A DNA stretch of 64,000 bases from Arthrinium phaeospermum. Lineage: Eukaryota; Ascomycota; Sordariomycetes; Amphisphaeriales; Apiosporaceae. The position numbers and the translations under genes were made by a program. Under the pieces are notes generated by a model, which was given only the letters and a program-made list of their open reading frames with translations, did no database searches and was not told where the DNA came from. This document shows, piece after piece, positions 44,491-56,663 of the stretch (position 1 is the first letter of the stretch; each line of letters begins with the position of its first letter). The stretch covers positions 3,720,001 through 3,784,000 of the forward strand of contig QYRS01000001.1 in NCBI GenBank assembly GCA_006503535.1, read 5' to 3'.

Positions 44491-46453
44491 TTTGAATGGT
44501 AGGTTTGCTCGAATTTGGGTTTCAAAGAATACCTGTCAGATTGGTCGCTTGGGTATTGGCTGCTTAAGTACATCTCGGCTTCGAGAAACACAATTTCTAC
44601 TTAGTTAGCAGACAATGTAAACAATGGCTTTGTTGTAACCAACAAAGGCCAGTAGGTTCTGCTTTCGGTTCGAATCGGTAAGATTGAATATGTAAAATAA
44701 TTTCTTTCAGTCAATGAAAGCCTTTGTCATTGAGCCCATGGTTGAGTTCCTGCTACCACCTCATCGTTTCCGGTCAAATCGACCACCCAGAAGACGCTCA
44801 ATCTTCTGCATATAGGATGAGGTAGTACCTCCCGATCATGGTTGGACGGCGTGGTCACCGCGCAGGCCTGCGTAGCCCGTTGAGATCCCGGGCCTGAGAT
44901 TCGATATTGGCTAGGATAATGCTGCCTTCGTGGTCTGGTCGGCTCTAGCCAGCTGAACGACCACATCAGCATGATGTATGCGTATGTCATCTGCTTTCGA
45001 ATCCATGTTTACCAGCTCCGGAATCTCGTCTACTGGCTTGAACAGACGGAATGTGCGCGTCGTGCTATCGCGGGGCAAGGTTGGAAAGCTGGGGCAGATT
45101 TTGCATCGAAGAATGGTGTCTTGATGTGATGACTTTCGTACCATCTGCTCCATCTCCAGGGACTAATTCTGCAAATTCTGCATGGTGATAAGTTCGGTCT
45201 AGTTATCTTCGCGCATCGTAGACATTAGCATTGCTTTCCGAAGCTGCAAGTCGTTTGTATCGGCTTCTCCGAGTCATATTGAGACCGCTTGGGTGAGCCA
45301 GCGGCACAGAGCTGGCACAGATCCTATCCCTGTTGCAACAACTAGGCGGTCTGAGAGAATTATGGATGCTGTTCATGATGCGAAGTCTCGCATTGTAGCA
45401 CGCCAGCCCGGCTATCAGCGATGAGGGTCGATGTTAAGCTCTGACACAGTCCAGAGCAGCTGACCTGGAGTTGTAGAATCACATAACGATGCCATAGATG
45501 CGAGTCCCGGTTACTTACTAACGCCTACGAAGCTCCGAGTATCTCAGGAGCTCGTTGCCTGTTTGGGGCAGAGAGACACCCGTCTCGGTATCTGATAAGG
45601 GAGCTATGACTCCCACCTCGCCGCCTCTAGGTATCGTCAAAGCTTCAAAACAGATCTGCACAACATACCACTGAACCACGGAACCAGAAACAGCACAGTG
45701 CACTGCATACTGCGCAACGGTTCGAACCCCACGAGAAGCACCCGGTTTTTGTTTTTGATCTTTCCCAAAGGGGGGATTCCCAGAAGAAAAAAAAAAGAAA
45801 AAGAAAAGTCACACGGCGACAGCTGTTCCTGGAGAGACCCCAGTACTAATCCGCATCCCCTTGAGAGCCCATCCTGTTATTCTTTCTGTGTGATTTTTTT
45901 TTTCTTTTTTCTTTTTTTTTCTGTTCTTGTGAGTTTTTTTTTCTTCGTCGCTTGACTGTTTTCTCTTTTCTGTTATGTTCATTTCTTCGAGCTCGGGGGC
46001 CGTGGAGTCCAGTGAACCTAGAACACAGTGCCGAAACAGCTGTGTCCCAGGAACCCGGGCAGGAGATTTGTCTGTTGTTAGGACTTATGTAGGTAAGCTG
46101 GAATCCTAGAAGTGATTTGGAAGCAAAGGTCCATGTAGCTTAGGTACTTATCTTACCACTTCCGGCTTCCAATCTGCGAGATAAGGTAGAAACTTCACCA
46201 ACACCACCCGTAAACCACCATACATGTACAAAGATCCAGAGTCACTAGCGCATATGTGGTAACCTCGTTGTTTCTCAAAGACAAGCGGAGTTCTTCTTGG
46301 AGCTCTGATTCGAAGTAACTTGGTGCAAAAGTCATGTTCTGTGTTCAGATGATTTCATTGCATTCGAATAACCAATACCTGATATCATTGATGCCCATTT
46401 GATACATAATTATCACCTTCCCTTCAGCCGGACGTTCTCGGGAAACCAGCTGA
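44491..46453. other. Intergenic, 2 kb, with purine and pyrimidine tracts
   Basis: No confident gene. An 80-codon minus frame at 44911-45153 starts with ATG but has no domain. A-rich (45784-45810) and T/C-rich (45892-45945) tracts lie about 100 bp apart. Confidence 0.45.
45784..45945. repeat. Paired poly-purine and poly-pyrimidine tracts
   Basis: An A-rich run with scattered G is followed about 85 bases later by a T-rich run with scattered C. They are partly complementary and could pair in single-stranded form. Low complexity; no further structure is seen. Confidence 0.6.
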
Positions 46454-48090
46454 CTATACCTCCAGCTTGAAGCCTCCGCTCAATACCTTCTGGAAGAGGC
46501 CAGATGGGTCGTAGAGATTGGAAACCTGTTTGAACTCCTCAACACTCTCCCTGCCGTAACTGGCGATGGGGTCCTGCCATTCAGCAGCGTAATTGAGATA
46601 TTTATAGGAACCTTTGTCACCAAAGGCCTCCTCAACAGACTTCGTCAACTCTCTGACAGCGTTGTTGACAACTACGCTGTCTTTCGAATTCGCCCAGTAG
46701 TACGAAAACAGGAGCAAGACTGTGTCCTTCTGTGGGGTGGCGTTCGAGGGGAAGCCTAGCGAGTTCCGCGACGCATCTGCGACAGGAGGGGGCGGAACAG
46801 ATTGGAACGTCATGGTACTGGTGATATCCGGCACCCTTTCCACCAAGCCCGGATTCGATTCTCTCCACATTTCATGGATCCTGACCAGCATTGTGGTTGA
46901 GACCGGTAAACTCAATGTTGCGTAAACCGCACTATAAAGTTATTGTCAGCAACATCACTTTACTAAGTAGCCCACAATAAATGGTGGATGGCGGAAGGGC
47001 ACAACGAGGAACTCCATATACTTACAACTGAGCTTTCAGCTGGAAGCCCTCGAGCTCGGTAGCAAAGTCCGAAGCCCCAGACATACGCATGGTGTTGGAA
47101 GTTTGGGGTTGAATATCCGTGAACGGACGTAACGCGCTGGCATTTTCGACGGTCTTGGTGTAAAACATGTTGTTGGTGCTTGAATAGGTCTTCTGGGACC
47201 CCATATAGACGAAAGTTTGCTCGAGGGCGATGTGGGGGTCGTAGACCGCGCTCATCTTGTATTCGGCGAAGGCTGACAACTGGGCAGCGTCTGCCTCCGG
47301 CGGATACATCACGGCCCCGCCCCAAAAGGGAGGTTGTGGGTAGGTCACAAGGTCAAAGCGGGTAACGACGCCAAAGTTGTTCTGGCCACCTTTGAGGGCC
47401 CGGAAAAGGCGTGGGTGCGAGGTCGCGTTTGCGTCCACGATGGTGCCATTAGCAAGAACGACCTGCATGTTTCGAATGCTGTCGCAGCCAAACCCATATT
47501 GGGCCGAGAAGAACGATATGCCACCTGTGAATAATCAGCGGCTGCAAATGCAATCTAGCGGTAGCTCACTTTCCAGTGAGTAATCAGGGGTTGTTACCTC
47601 CAGTTAAAAAGCCACCGACTCCCACAGAGGCGACTCGAGCTCCAAGAACTGTTCGGTTCAGGGGGTCGAGGACGTCATATACATCCACAGAGAGCGCACC
47701 GGTACCTACAGAAACCACATCCGGGTCTTCGTCTGACAATCGAATATCATTGAGCCCTCGTAGGTCTATAGTCACGCCTTGATTGGTGTTGGAAAAGCCC
47801 GGGTTGGTCGCATGCCCACCGCTCCTCACAGCGACATGATCAATAGAGCAGTCGTTGATGGCTTTGAAAACGACTGCGACCTCATCGACAGTGGAGGGAG
47901 CAATTATGTATGATGGGCTTTGTTGTCCATTGAGATAAAAATACGAGGAAATAGAATCATTGTAGAATTGGGTATCTGGGACGAAAACCTTCCCCGGCAG
48001 CATGGAGAGAATGTTGTCACAGGTGGCGAGCGCCAGAGCCGAACGAAGCAGTACGGCGCAAGCCAGGAGAACTCGACCATGTGCCGCCAT
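46454..48090 (-). CDS. Secreted FAD-linked oxidoreductase (BBE-like, PCMH fold)
   Basis: Exons 48090-47598, 47524-47026 and 46931-46454 give 489 aa. The signal peptide [22 protein letters not shown] starts at the ATG at 48090; the frame upstream has no ATG. The FAD-binding PCMH domain carries RSGGH (89-93), whose His is the usual covalent FAD attachment site. [16 protein letters not shown] and [15 protein letters not shown] follow. The C-terminal berberine-bridge-like segment ends [10 protein letters not shown]...[14 protein letters not shown]. No second Cys-FAD site is apparent, so the flavin is probably mono-covalent. Such enzymes oxidise alcohols or form C-C/C-O bonds in the secretory pathway. 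It is a plausible late oxidation step of the terpenoid. Confidence 0.93.
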
Positions 48091-49840
48091 GATTGGGTGG
48101 CCGGAAATAGGACGTTGTTGAAAATCTTGAGGTAATGTGTTCTTGTATGTCTGGTGTAGCGCGATGTGCTGTCTTATTGTTGGCAAGAGTCAGATGTTAT
48201 GACTCCTTTCTGATGCTGAGGTCAACAAATAACACTGATGTATCGGAAAATGCCGTATCTCATTCCTACCTACAAGATATCAATAACTGACGACATAAGT
48301 CACAATCACAGTTGGCCTTCCTGACCTGATCATCTTGATGTTGGTTGCTATAAACACAACGGGGTGCTTCTAACCACCCCCTGAGATATTCCAACAGTAC
48401 CCACTAAGTGGGCACCAACATTGAAGCCATACATGCTCTGTTAACATCGACCTCGCCTCTCCAACATCCATGGCCCGTCTTGTTTCTGGTCATCGATGTC
48501 TCTTGACCTCGGCCCCAACGTTGCCCGAATTTGTTACGTGGGCCTCATCAAATTGTCGTTACATCGATGGTGCTGCAGGCTGCGCTGACAACATTATGTT
48601 GGTGCACATCGCTGAACATATCATGAGAGACTTGGCAAGGTTGCCTCGTCTGCCAAAACTAGAAATATGTTGGTAGATCAACGAAATGTCTGCTTCTGTC
48701 ACGAACCGCCGTCGCTGTCGGACTTATCGAAACTGCCGTGGCTATGGTATGCAACTTGGCAATCTTGTTCACATTACGTGATGATTATCCTGTGGGCTAC
48801 AGATCATGCGATATGTAAGCGAGCTGTGTTGGTTCAAGGTGAATGGTTTGTAATCACGGATAATACGGACCGGACCGTGACGCACACCTTGTGCCGGCGC
48901 AGATTATGGGTAAAGATCGCCAGCACCATCGGTTACATGGTTGCATTCGGATACGAGGTGCATGGGATGGATATGTTCGTAAAGGTAACAGTGTTGCGAC
49001 GTGGGGGCTATCATCCATAACAGGGTTTGGTTGTGATGAGCCTCGGGCTGCGATGGATAGCCGCCCAGCTGGTCTGCCAAGTTTGAAAGCTGCATGCGTT
49101 GCCACGTTTGGACTAGGCGTTGCATCCGGATAATAGCAAAAGAGATGCACGAGTTCGAAAGATCTATACCGCATTCAAGCCAACATGAACAGTATGGGGA
49201 CATTCGATGTAACCCAAATCCGGGGAAGACTGTTGTTCACACGGCAAAGTCGTATTTCTAGATTCTGTATCAACCAACAGCATAATGTTGGTGCATCTTT
49301 TCCCTGTATTGCTGTGGGGTATGCTGTAATACACAATTACCCCCACTATAAATTTCCGCTCACACGATCCGCACCAATGATATCTTGATCAAAGCAGATT
49401 TGGCGCCCGGATCTATGGATCTGTGTTTTCGGCAGCGATCAGAAGTAGAACAGTTGGTCCCCAGCCGTTGGTTGAGCTTGGCAGAACTGCAGACCAACTG
49501 GCCTTCTCCGGTTGCATGTTCCCCAATCGGAACGAAGGGCGCACCATGAGCCGAATGTAGGTATCCAGCAGGCATCACGAGACCAAAATCATCTGTCTCA
49601 AGATATGCGCATCAGTACAACATTGATCGGAGAGGTAGATGGTATAATGATGTGGCCAGTTGAGATAATTCTTAGGGTGGATGAGACGGTACACTTCAGT
49701 TCGATAATTACGCCAAAGTACAGCCTTGTTGCAACATGACGGTTTCAATGAAATTTTTGAAGAGTACTCATTCTACGTGGAACAACTAGCTTAGCTACAT
49801 ATAGCGAAGTCTGCACTTTGCTATCTAGTACAAGGGTGAA
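48091..49840. other. Intergenic, 1.75 kb
   Basis: Promoter of the FAD oxidase (left end) and 3' flank of the P450 (right end). Frames such as 48470-49020 are without family support. An 11-mer ATGTTGGTGCA occurs near 48595 and 49284, which may be chance. I see no RNA gene. Confidence 0.45.
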
Positions 49841-51783
49841 TTATGCATGGAGTTCAGATAGATTGTTGTCCCGCGCACAGTGTTTCTCTCGAAGTATGAC
49901 GAGAACGTCGTCCCCTTCCACTGGAAGACTCGCACCAGGACTAGGCTTGGTGTGATTGATCCTAGGAAAGGGGATGGAGTCAAGCCCGCCCCTTTTGCCA
50001 TCCCGCCCGTCAGTCGACTTGTGTGTTTTCTCGACATCAATGCACACGTCAAACTTGGTGAGAATGGCAGCAACAGCGTAGCCCAGGAGACGTTTGGCAA
50101 AAATACGACCTGGACACAGCGTCTTACCGCCCCCAAAGGGTCGGTATGCTTTCGAGGACAGGAGTTTGGGGTTGTCGACAAAACGCGTTGGCTCAAAGCT
50201 CAAAGGCTCCTCGCCCCAGACGGAGCGGTTCAGGTGGAGCTGGTGGTATGGCACCTAAGAAGAATGGTCAGAACACCGTAAGATCGAGTATAGTGAGTGA
50301 AATATTTGGGTTGTTGTACCAGTACTTTGTTCCCAGGCTGAAGGATTTTGCCTCCAATATGTGTAGGCGCGACAATGTCGCGGACCAGTGCGGAAGCGAT
50401 GGTCAAACGTAGGACCTCACTAATGAGAGACTCAAGTAGGGGACACTTTTCTGCAAGGTACAGCTCATCCAGCAGACCGTCATCTTTGATTCCGTGAGAA
50501 ACCTCTGCCTGAACCTGCTCGAGGAGTGAAGGGTTATAGACAAGGTGTGACAACGTCCAAAAGGCTACCTTGTATATATTCCCTTGGACACTAGGTGTTG
50601 CACACGCTGTTAGCATATGTAATCTCAGGACTGGCGAGAGGGAATGCAAGTAGTATGGTGTTTACTTACGCCCAGAAATGCAACATCAGTACTCTTGCCA
50701 TGTCTCTCTCAGTGCAGCCAACATCTCGCATCATAGTCTCGACAGACTTGACGAAGTGGTTGCGATCGTCCCGCTCGGCCTCTGGGATCTCAAGGTATGA
50801 AGCAAATGAGTTGATGATCTCGTCCCGAGCTTGTAGCATGTCTTGACTCATCAGTGCTGGCATTTGGAACAGGTATTTCCAGTTCGTCCGCTCCCAGATC
50901 ATGAAAGACTGCAGAAGGTTAGGGTTAACCTCCCAAATCTTACTCCCTAAGAATGCGGAGGTTACGGAACTCTGGAACGCAGATGTACACAGTTGAAGGA
51001 GCGAGACAACTACGCCATTGCTTGATCTGGAGACAATAGAAGGGCTGCTGCCATCAGTGATGCGACGTAGAATCTTCTCAAACTCAGGGATGATTCTGGC
51101 ATGTAAGAGGTCATCGAAAAGCTCTCCCTGCTTGGTCTGCTGCCGATGATATTCATTGATCATGTGGGCAGGGGCTTCCGGGGTGCGTAGACCGACATTG
51201 TGCTGAGCAGATGCATCAACGGTAAACATGGCACGGAAACCACCCTCAGACACGCCAATCCACCTATACATATCTTCAATGACAGTATGCATGGCGACAG
51301 TCGTAGTGTTCCGATAGAGGTCCGCAACATCATCAGGCGAAGTACAGATATAGATCCGGGTACCAGCGACCCATACACTGTAAGGCTCCTTGGAGTCCCC
51401 GAAGTATTTCCTAGAGCGAAGCCAGTCAGTTCTCGCTGCTTAAGTACGGTAAAGGGATCAATAACATCTACAACCGACCTTGCTTCTTCCAGAGCCCCAT
51501 TGAAGTCCTTGAAGAACGAGCGGACATGACCTATGAATGTTAGCCCATACATATAGATGGGATTTCATGAAGATGAAGTACCAAGATCTGTAGTGGCATA
51601 TCAGTATATTATCGTCTCATTCAGACATACTTCTAACTTACAAGGAAGCCAGTATGGCAACTCTTTCGGCTCAAGCGGCTTCGTTCTCGGTAGGAGAGTG
51701 AACCGCCAAACTCTCCAACATAGCAGCACTAGACCGACGGCTAGGAAGAACCACTGAGTGGTGAACATTGTGTGTGAAAACAT
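49841..51783 (-). CDS. Cytochrome P450 (CYP7/8-like I-helix)
   Basis: Exons 51783-51642, 51530-51479, 51410-50670, 50590-50320 and 50254-49841 give 539 aa. The N-terminal anchor is FFLAVGLVLLCWRVW. Then come PKELPYWLP, HVRSFF, YFGDSKEPYSVWVAGTRIYI, an ExxR (EVLR), VPYHQLHLNRSVWG and the heme loop FGGGKTLCPGR with Cys449. The I-helix region (GNIYKVAFWTLSHLVYNP) lacks the acid-Thr oxygen-activation pair, as in CYP7/CYP8-related enzymes. The exon 1/2 join is the weakest: it replaces the usual FIGH before HVRSFF with a single Cys. An ER monooxygenase or isomerase-type P450 within the terpene cluster; the substrate is inferred from context. Confidence 0.9.
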
Positions 51784-52725
51784 TGCGATTGAGTGTACTG
51801 TACGCCTGGAGTGAGAGCGGGAAAGCCTTGCAAAGATCTAGAGGTAAAAAAGGTTGATGGGATATCCAAGTGGGCAATACGATTGAGGAGAAACTTGTTT
51901 TCAGTCACTAGAATGGGGTCTGAACACTTGAATATCTTGTAACATCCATCTGGTCAAAACTCAGCACTAACCTACACGACTGGACATGATAGTTGATGCC
52001 AAGACTGGCGTTGGGCGAGAAGCGGCGCGTACTAAAACGATCTTCTTTCGGGAGACAAAGTTTCGCTCAATACCACCATTGATCAAAGCAAGCGAAAACC
52101 GAGGGGGGTCACATTGCGCTACATGCAATGAGCTATCACCAACGTCAAACCTCGGCTTGCTTCGTGCTTAGGTGCACTGCCGATAGATATGGAAAGGACT
52201 GCATGGTCACCAGAATTGCAACGTAGTTGGTGTTGGCCCCCACAATCATGCACAAACATGGCTGCATGTAGAAACGATGGCAAGATGAAAGTGGACCTAC
52301 ATTGATACGATGCACAGTCTGATTGGTTCCAGTCTGTTGGGACAAGGCCTTCCTATGTAGTACGCGCTTCGAAATGTCCAGTCGGCTATTGCGCCTACGC
52401 ACGCGAGACTCGTTATTGCTGTTCTTGAAGAGCTCCCAACCTGTGGGTCGTCTGCAATGCTACTCTGCGTGCCAACTTTAGCCTGTGCCGCAGTCCTCAA
52501 AACGGTCGCTGAAGTGGGACCAATAATAACTGGTTGAGGTTGTTCAATGTAGATCAATGATGTACCACAGTAAAAGACTGGCAGTGGGTTTGAATTAGGT
52601 ATTCGGTAACGAATTGATTGTATTGTAGCTCAGATCACCCATTCGAGTTCTGTGAAGTCCTCCGAATCCAATATGAATAAACTATGTATCTACCTGATTA
52701 CCAATTGGCTCTTGCTTTATGTCAC
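51784..52725. other. Intergenic
   Basis: P450 promoter and 3' flank of the rhodopsin-domain gene. Short frames only; nothing recognised. Confidence 0.45.
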
Positions 52726-54111
52726 CTAGGCAATGGTAACTTGGTTACCCCCATAGTTCAATGCCCGAGCCATGCTATCATTCATCTCCACATCAACATA
52801 AGGTTCTTTCCTTGGATCTCTTGGGGGGAGATCGCTCTGTTCGGACATATTCTTGTGCCTGTTGTGCTGCAGTAGACTTCGTAGCAAGCTGATCGCTGAG
52901 CTGCCCCATCTGTTTCCACCACCTCCCCTATTCTTGAGGAATCCAGCAGCCGAAGGCATGCAGCTGCAAGAGATTCCCACACACATCTCTATCAAAGCCA
53001 TGAGAAGAACGGGATATGTCCAGTACGTGTAGTCGTCCATGTGATGGTTTAGATTCTGTTTGAAATAAATACTGAGTGAAGAAGCAACGCATGCGCTGGT
53101 ACGATGGTTAGCCCAATATCAGAAATCGTTGAAGTGATGCTTACATGAGTCCTGTTGCAAAGACAGCCGCGACGCCAAGCTTCTTCCGAGGAGAAAGCTG
53201 CAGGTTTCGAACCGCAATAAGTGGAAGCAAAAAGATATAAAAGTCCAGGACAAGGCTTCCAGATGCAATGGGAATCGTCATGTTAAAAGAATCAGTGTAA
53301 CGGGGGTTGGCAAAGCCTTCTTGCCAGGTCTGTCCGGGATTGGGAACCTGGTAATAGAAACTGGCAACAATGACACCAAGATAAAATCCCCAGTTCACAA
53401 AGAGTCCGATATAGACGCTTATTCGTAGCCATGCCAGCCGTCCAAAGATCTGAAGATACATCAAGAAAAAGGACGACTTGGCGAGTGCCCATACAAGGGC
53501 GGTCGGCCAATTGGTGAAGAAACTGGCCTAGGTTTCGTCAACACAAACGATACTTCAGATGATGCAACAATGAGTTATAACTTACTATAAGAAAATCATC
53601 GCTCAGGGTATGGGCAATCGTCATGTCCCACATATGTGTGCCGAATTTGGCCTTCGTGACAGCTATACAAAGTCAGTAGTCCGAGCGAGCTACTGGAGTG
53701 GGACAGGGAGAGTTCACCATGGATGCAAATGGCAAAATACCAAAATGTTCCAATCTAGATTCGTCATCAGCTGAGGTTGGATCAGGTTTTATTTCATAGT
53801 AGTATCACTTACAACGGCGGCGAGGGTTGTCCCTGTTGAAGAGCCATCTGTTAGCCACACAATTTGTGTTACGAGACAGTAGTGAATTACTTACAATCAT
53901 CAGAAGTAACACTGTGACGAATAGCAACTTTGACATAGCATCTGACGGCTGCGAAGATACTCATTATGAGCATGAGCACAGAGCTCACCGCTATGAGCAC
54001 CGGTGCACTGGATCTCGGGTTAACGAAATTTGGAGTGACACCAGGTGGTGGCATTCCAGCCGGTGCGGCAGATAGCTGCTCAGGTGTCATGACAGCTAGA
54101 GCGTCATTCAT
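52726..54111 (-). CDS. Fungal rhodopsin-domain integral membrane protein (PTH11-like)
   Basis: Exons 54111-53895, 53832-53813, 53754-53718, 53662-53586, 53527-53145 and 53095-52726 give 367 aa. Conserved blocks of the family are all present: SDDWTTLAAV, YFAICIHGAVTKAKFGTHMWD, FLMYLQIFGRLAWLRISVYIGL, SGSLVLDFYIFLLPLIAVRNLQLSPRKKLGVAAVFATGL and DYTYWTYPVLLMALIEMCVGISCSCMP. About seven hydrophobic segments follow a short outside N-terminus; the C-tail is charged and cytosolic. Members of this large fungal family are putative receptors, and some act in surface or host sensing. Exon 2 is only 20 nt and has an alternative in-frame acceptor 12 nt upstream. Its place inside the cluster suggests product sensing or membrane trafficking, but that is inference. 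Confidence 0.88.
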
Positions 54112-54823
54112 GGTATCTCTCTTGAGAAGGTTTTGGGCTTAACAGCAATGCAAATAACACCAGAGTATATCCAGGAACAAGGTGTCGAGGAGATAAAATG
54201 ATTCGATGTGTTAAGAGATTTGAAAGGAGGGAAAACGGTGAGTTCTTCCAGAGATATAAGACTCCTGGACCACGTTAGTTAGATACTCGTGACGAGCTCA
54301 TGGGCCATGGCGTTGGAAACTGCTCGCCGGTCCAAACTACAACATTGTGGGTGACTTCTGGTAGTGATATCATTGGATAATGCCTGGAAGGCGTGCATCT
54401 CTGTGTTTGTTACTGTACATGCATTTACAAAGATACCTAGTACTTACTGACCTGCTTCGGGCACTTCAACCCTGGAGATACGTGCATGTTGTTAGAAGCG
54501 GGGTATGCGACTTAGCCCCAGTCTTTGATGCGCGGTTGGCCCAACCGCAGCTACATCCCAAGAATCCTAACTTCATTGGCATACTGCATGTGCCAGGGGG
54601 CACTTGCAGGGGGCACTTGCAAGGGGCCGCACTTGTGGAATATAGGTGGGGCGCCTTAGCAATATGTCAACTACCAACACCCGCCTTTCCCCCAGATTGC
54701 CTCAGACTACTTAACTTTCTTCGCTATCCATCATCTTCTTCCATCCCTTCATGACTTGATCAACTTCTCCTCTTCCTCATTACATTCACCCTTTTTCCCG
54801 TCCACAAGTACCTTACTCTCACC
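54112..54823. other. Bidirectional promoter of rhodopsin-domain and SDR genes
   Basis: 712-bp divergent spacer. It contains a 13-bp tandem repeat at 54596-54621 about 200 bases before the SDR start. No gene. Confidence 0.5.
54596..54621. repeat. 13-bp tandem repeat in SDR promoter
   Basis: Two perfect GGGGGCACTTGCA units, followed by a degenerate third (AGGGGCCGCACTTG). Possible regulator site; function unknown. Confidence 0.7.
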
Positions 54824-55778
54824 ATGATTTCCAAGAAGACCGTTCTCATCACGGGCTGTAGCAATGGCGGCATCGGCTCTGAGTTGGCTCGGGTCTTCCA
54901 CCAACGTGGATACCATGTCTTTGCTACGGCTCGTGATGCCTCCAAGATGTCGGAGCTCAGTGAGCTCTCCGACCTAACTCAGCTGACACTCGATGTGGTC
55001 AAATCTGACGACATCGAGGCCGTCGTTGAGCAGGTCACCAAGCTGACTGGAGGCAAGCTAGACTGCCTGGTCAACAATGCAGGGCGCAATCACTTCATGC
55101 CCATCCTCGACGAAGACTTAGACGTTGTGAAGGACTTGTTCCAAATCAACTTCTATGGTCCACTTGCCCTGACTCAAGCATTTGCTCCCTTGCTTATCGC
55201 GTCGAAGGGCATGGCTGTGTATATCACATCTGTCTCGGGATACGTCAACATTCCCTATATGGGTGAGTACTGGTTTTCCTGTTTACTACGGTCCAGAAAA
55301 GGCTGACTTAAGCCGGCCTTAGGCACCTATGCGGCATCCAAGAGGTCGCTCGAGATCGTGGCCGACACGCTGCGCCTCGAGCTCGCCCCATTCGGCGTCG
55401 ATGTGCTCGAAGTTGTCACCGGTGGCGTGAAGACCAATGGCCAGACTTACTTCGGAGACTTCAAGCTCCCAGATGACTCTTTGTACAAGAGCCAGGAGCA
55501 CGTCATTGCCAGCAGGGCCCAGGGCAAGGAGGGGTACCCCAGGATGGAAAGGGATGCATACGCAACCGGGGTCGTGGATGAGATCTTGAAACGCACGACC
55601 GCTCGTTTCTGGTACGGAAACGGCGCTGCCGAGTGCAGGGACAGCACGACCGCGACGGTTGTGCCCCAGTCTGCCATGGTAAGTTGCATCATACCGCTGC
55701 GTATTTCATCTGCTAACCAAACCATTACAGGACGCAGGAGCTGTTATGGGAACTGGTCTGGATGCGTTGGGCAAATGA
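54824..55778 (+). CDS. Classical short-chain dehydrogenase/reductase (Ayr1-like)
   Basis: Exons 54824-55262, 55323-55678 and 55731-55778 give 280 aa. The dinucleotide loop is TGCSNGGIG (10-18), with TARD for NADP preference, NNAG, and the catalytic Ser in ITSVSG. The second exon begins with the active site TYAASK (Tyr149, Lys153). The order and the TGCSxGGIG loop resemble the 1-acyl-DHAP reductase/17-beta-HSD-like group, frequently recruited to terpenoid clusters for hydroxyl/keto interconversion. A short 15-codon last exon (DAGAVMGTGLDALGK) completes the C-terminus. It is divergent from the rhodopsin-domain gene and upstream of, and co-directional with, the next P450. Confidence 0.9.
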
Positions 55779-56663
55779 TTTCAGTATGAGACTCGTATCT
55801 TGTGGCAGATTGTGGCAGATTGTGACAAATTGTTAGTATTGTTGATAGATTATGAAAATTGCTAGCCCGCATGATCCTGATTTCCTGCTCTGTGTTGCAC
55901 CGTGAACATCTCGTTACTTGCCTGTTTCCCTATGCAAGAATAAGCAGCTGATCATCTAGTACACTGAAAACCAGATTGGTCCGAAACTAGTCCTATCGCG
56001 ATACGGCGCACAGGTTGCAGCGTGTGCCATTCTATGGGCGGCGTTGCATTAAAAGTAACATCTCGTAGCATTTAGGGAATCGGGGTGATGTTCAACTTGT
56101 TCCCACCATTGTAGCCGCCAGCTAGCCGATCTGCACGAGGTCGCCACCCATCAACTATTTATAGTGGGAGACCCAGTCACATCAAATAGAAACATGGGTA
56201 GTATTGAGTGGGGCTTCTGAGGGTACTGCACGTAGCAACGGTCTATATGCACACGCCTCGCAAGGAGGGGTGGCAGAATACGATATCAGCAGCCCTCGAA
56301 GCGCTGTGAAAGGTCCGATTTGGGAGATCTGCAGGCCTCTAATGATTCGCTCCTCCATAAGTAAGCAACGAATACAACATTGGCAAGCACCGGCGGCTAT
56401 CATTTGGTCTTTTCAGCCAGCCCCCCTCCGTTGTTTGCGATATTTTTGAACCGGGCCCGGTGACTCTTTGCATTGGTATTAATTGGTCCGTTGGTTTGTT
56501 GGATGATGGCTCGCATCTTGGCGTTTGCCTTGCCAACAAGTCTCGGTTGGTTAGTATCGTGAAGTGGGATAAATGTTGCCATAAGAGACACAGAACATCG
56601 TATCCCGTCTGGAACTGGCCTCCCTGCTGCGATATCTGTTATCCACTGCCTGAGTTCCAAAAC
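55779..56663. other. Intergenic, P450 promoter
   Basis: Contains a small 10-bp direct repeat (unit TGTGGCAGAT) at 55801-55830 just after the SDR stop. No other feature is seen. Confidence 0.5.
55801..55830. repeat. 10-bp tandem repeat in SDR 3' flank
   Basis: Two perfect TGTGGCAGAT units and a third with two changes (TGTGACAAAT). Confidence 0.75.

Noticed and set aside
44911..45153. 80-codon minus frame with ATG
   Set aside because: No recognisable domain or neighbouring exon; could be a relic but not supportable.
45715..45740. GGTTCGAACC resembling a tRNA T-loop
   Set aside because: The flanks do not form a 5-bp T-stem on either strand, and no anticodon or acceptor arm is present.
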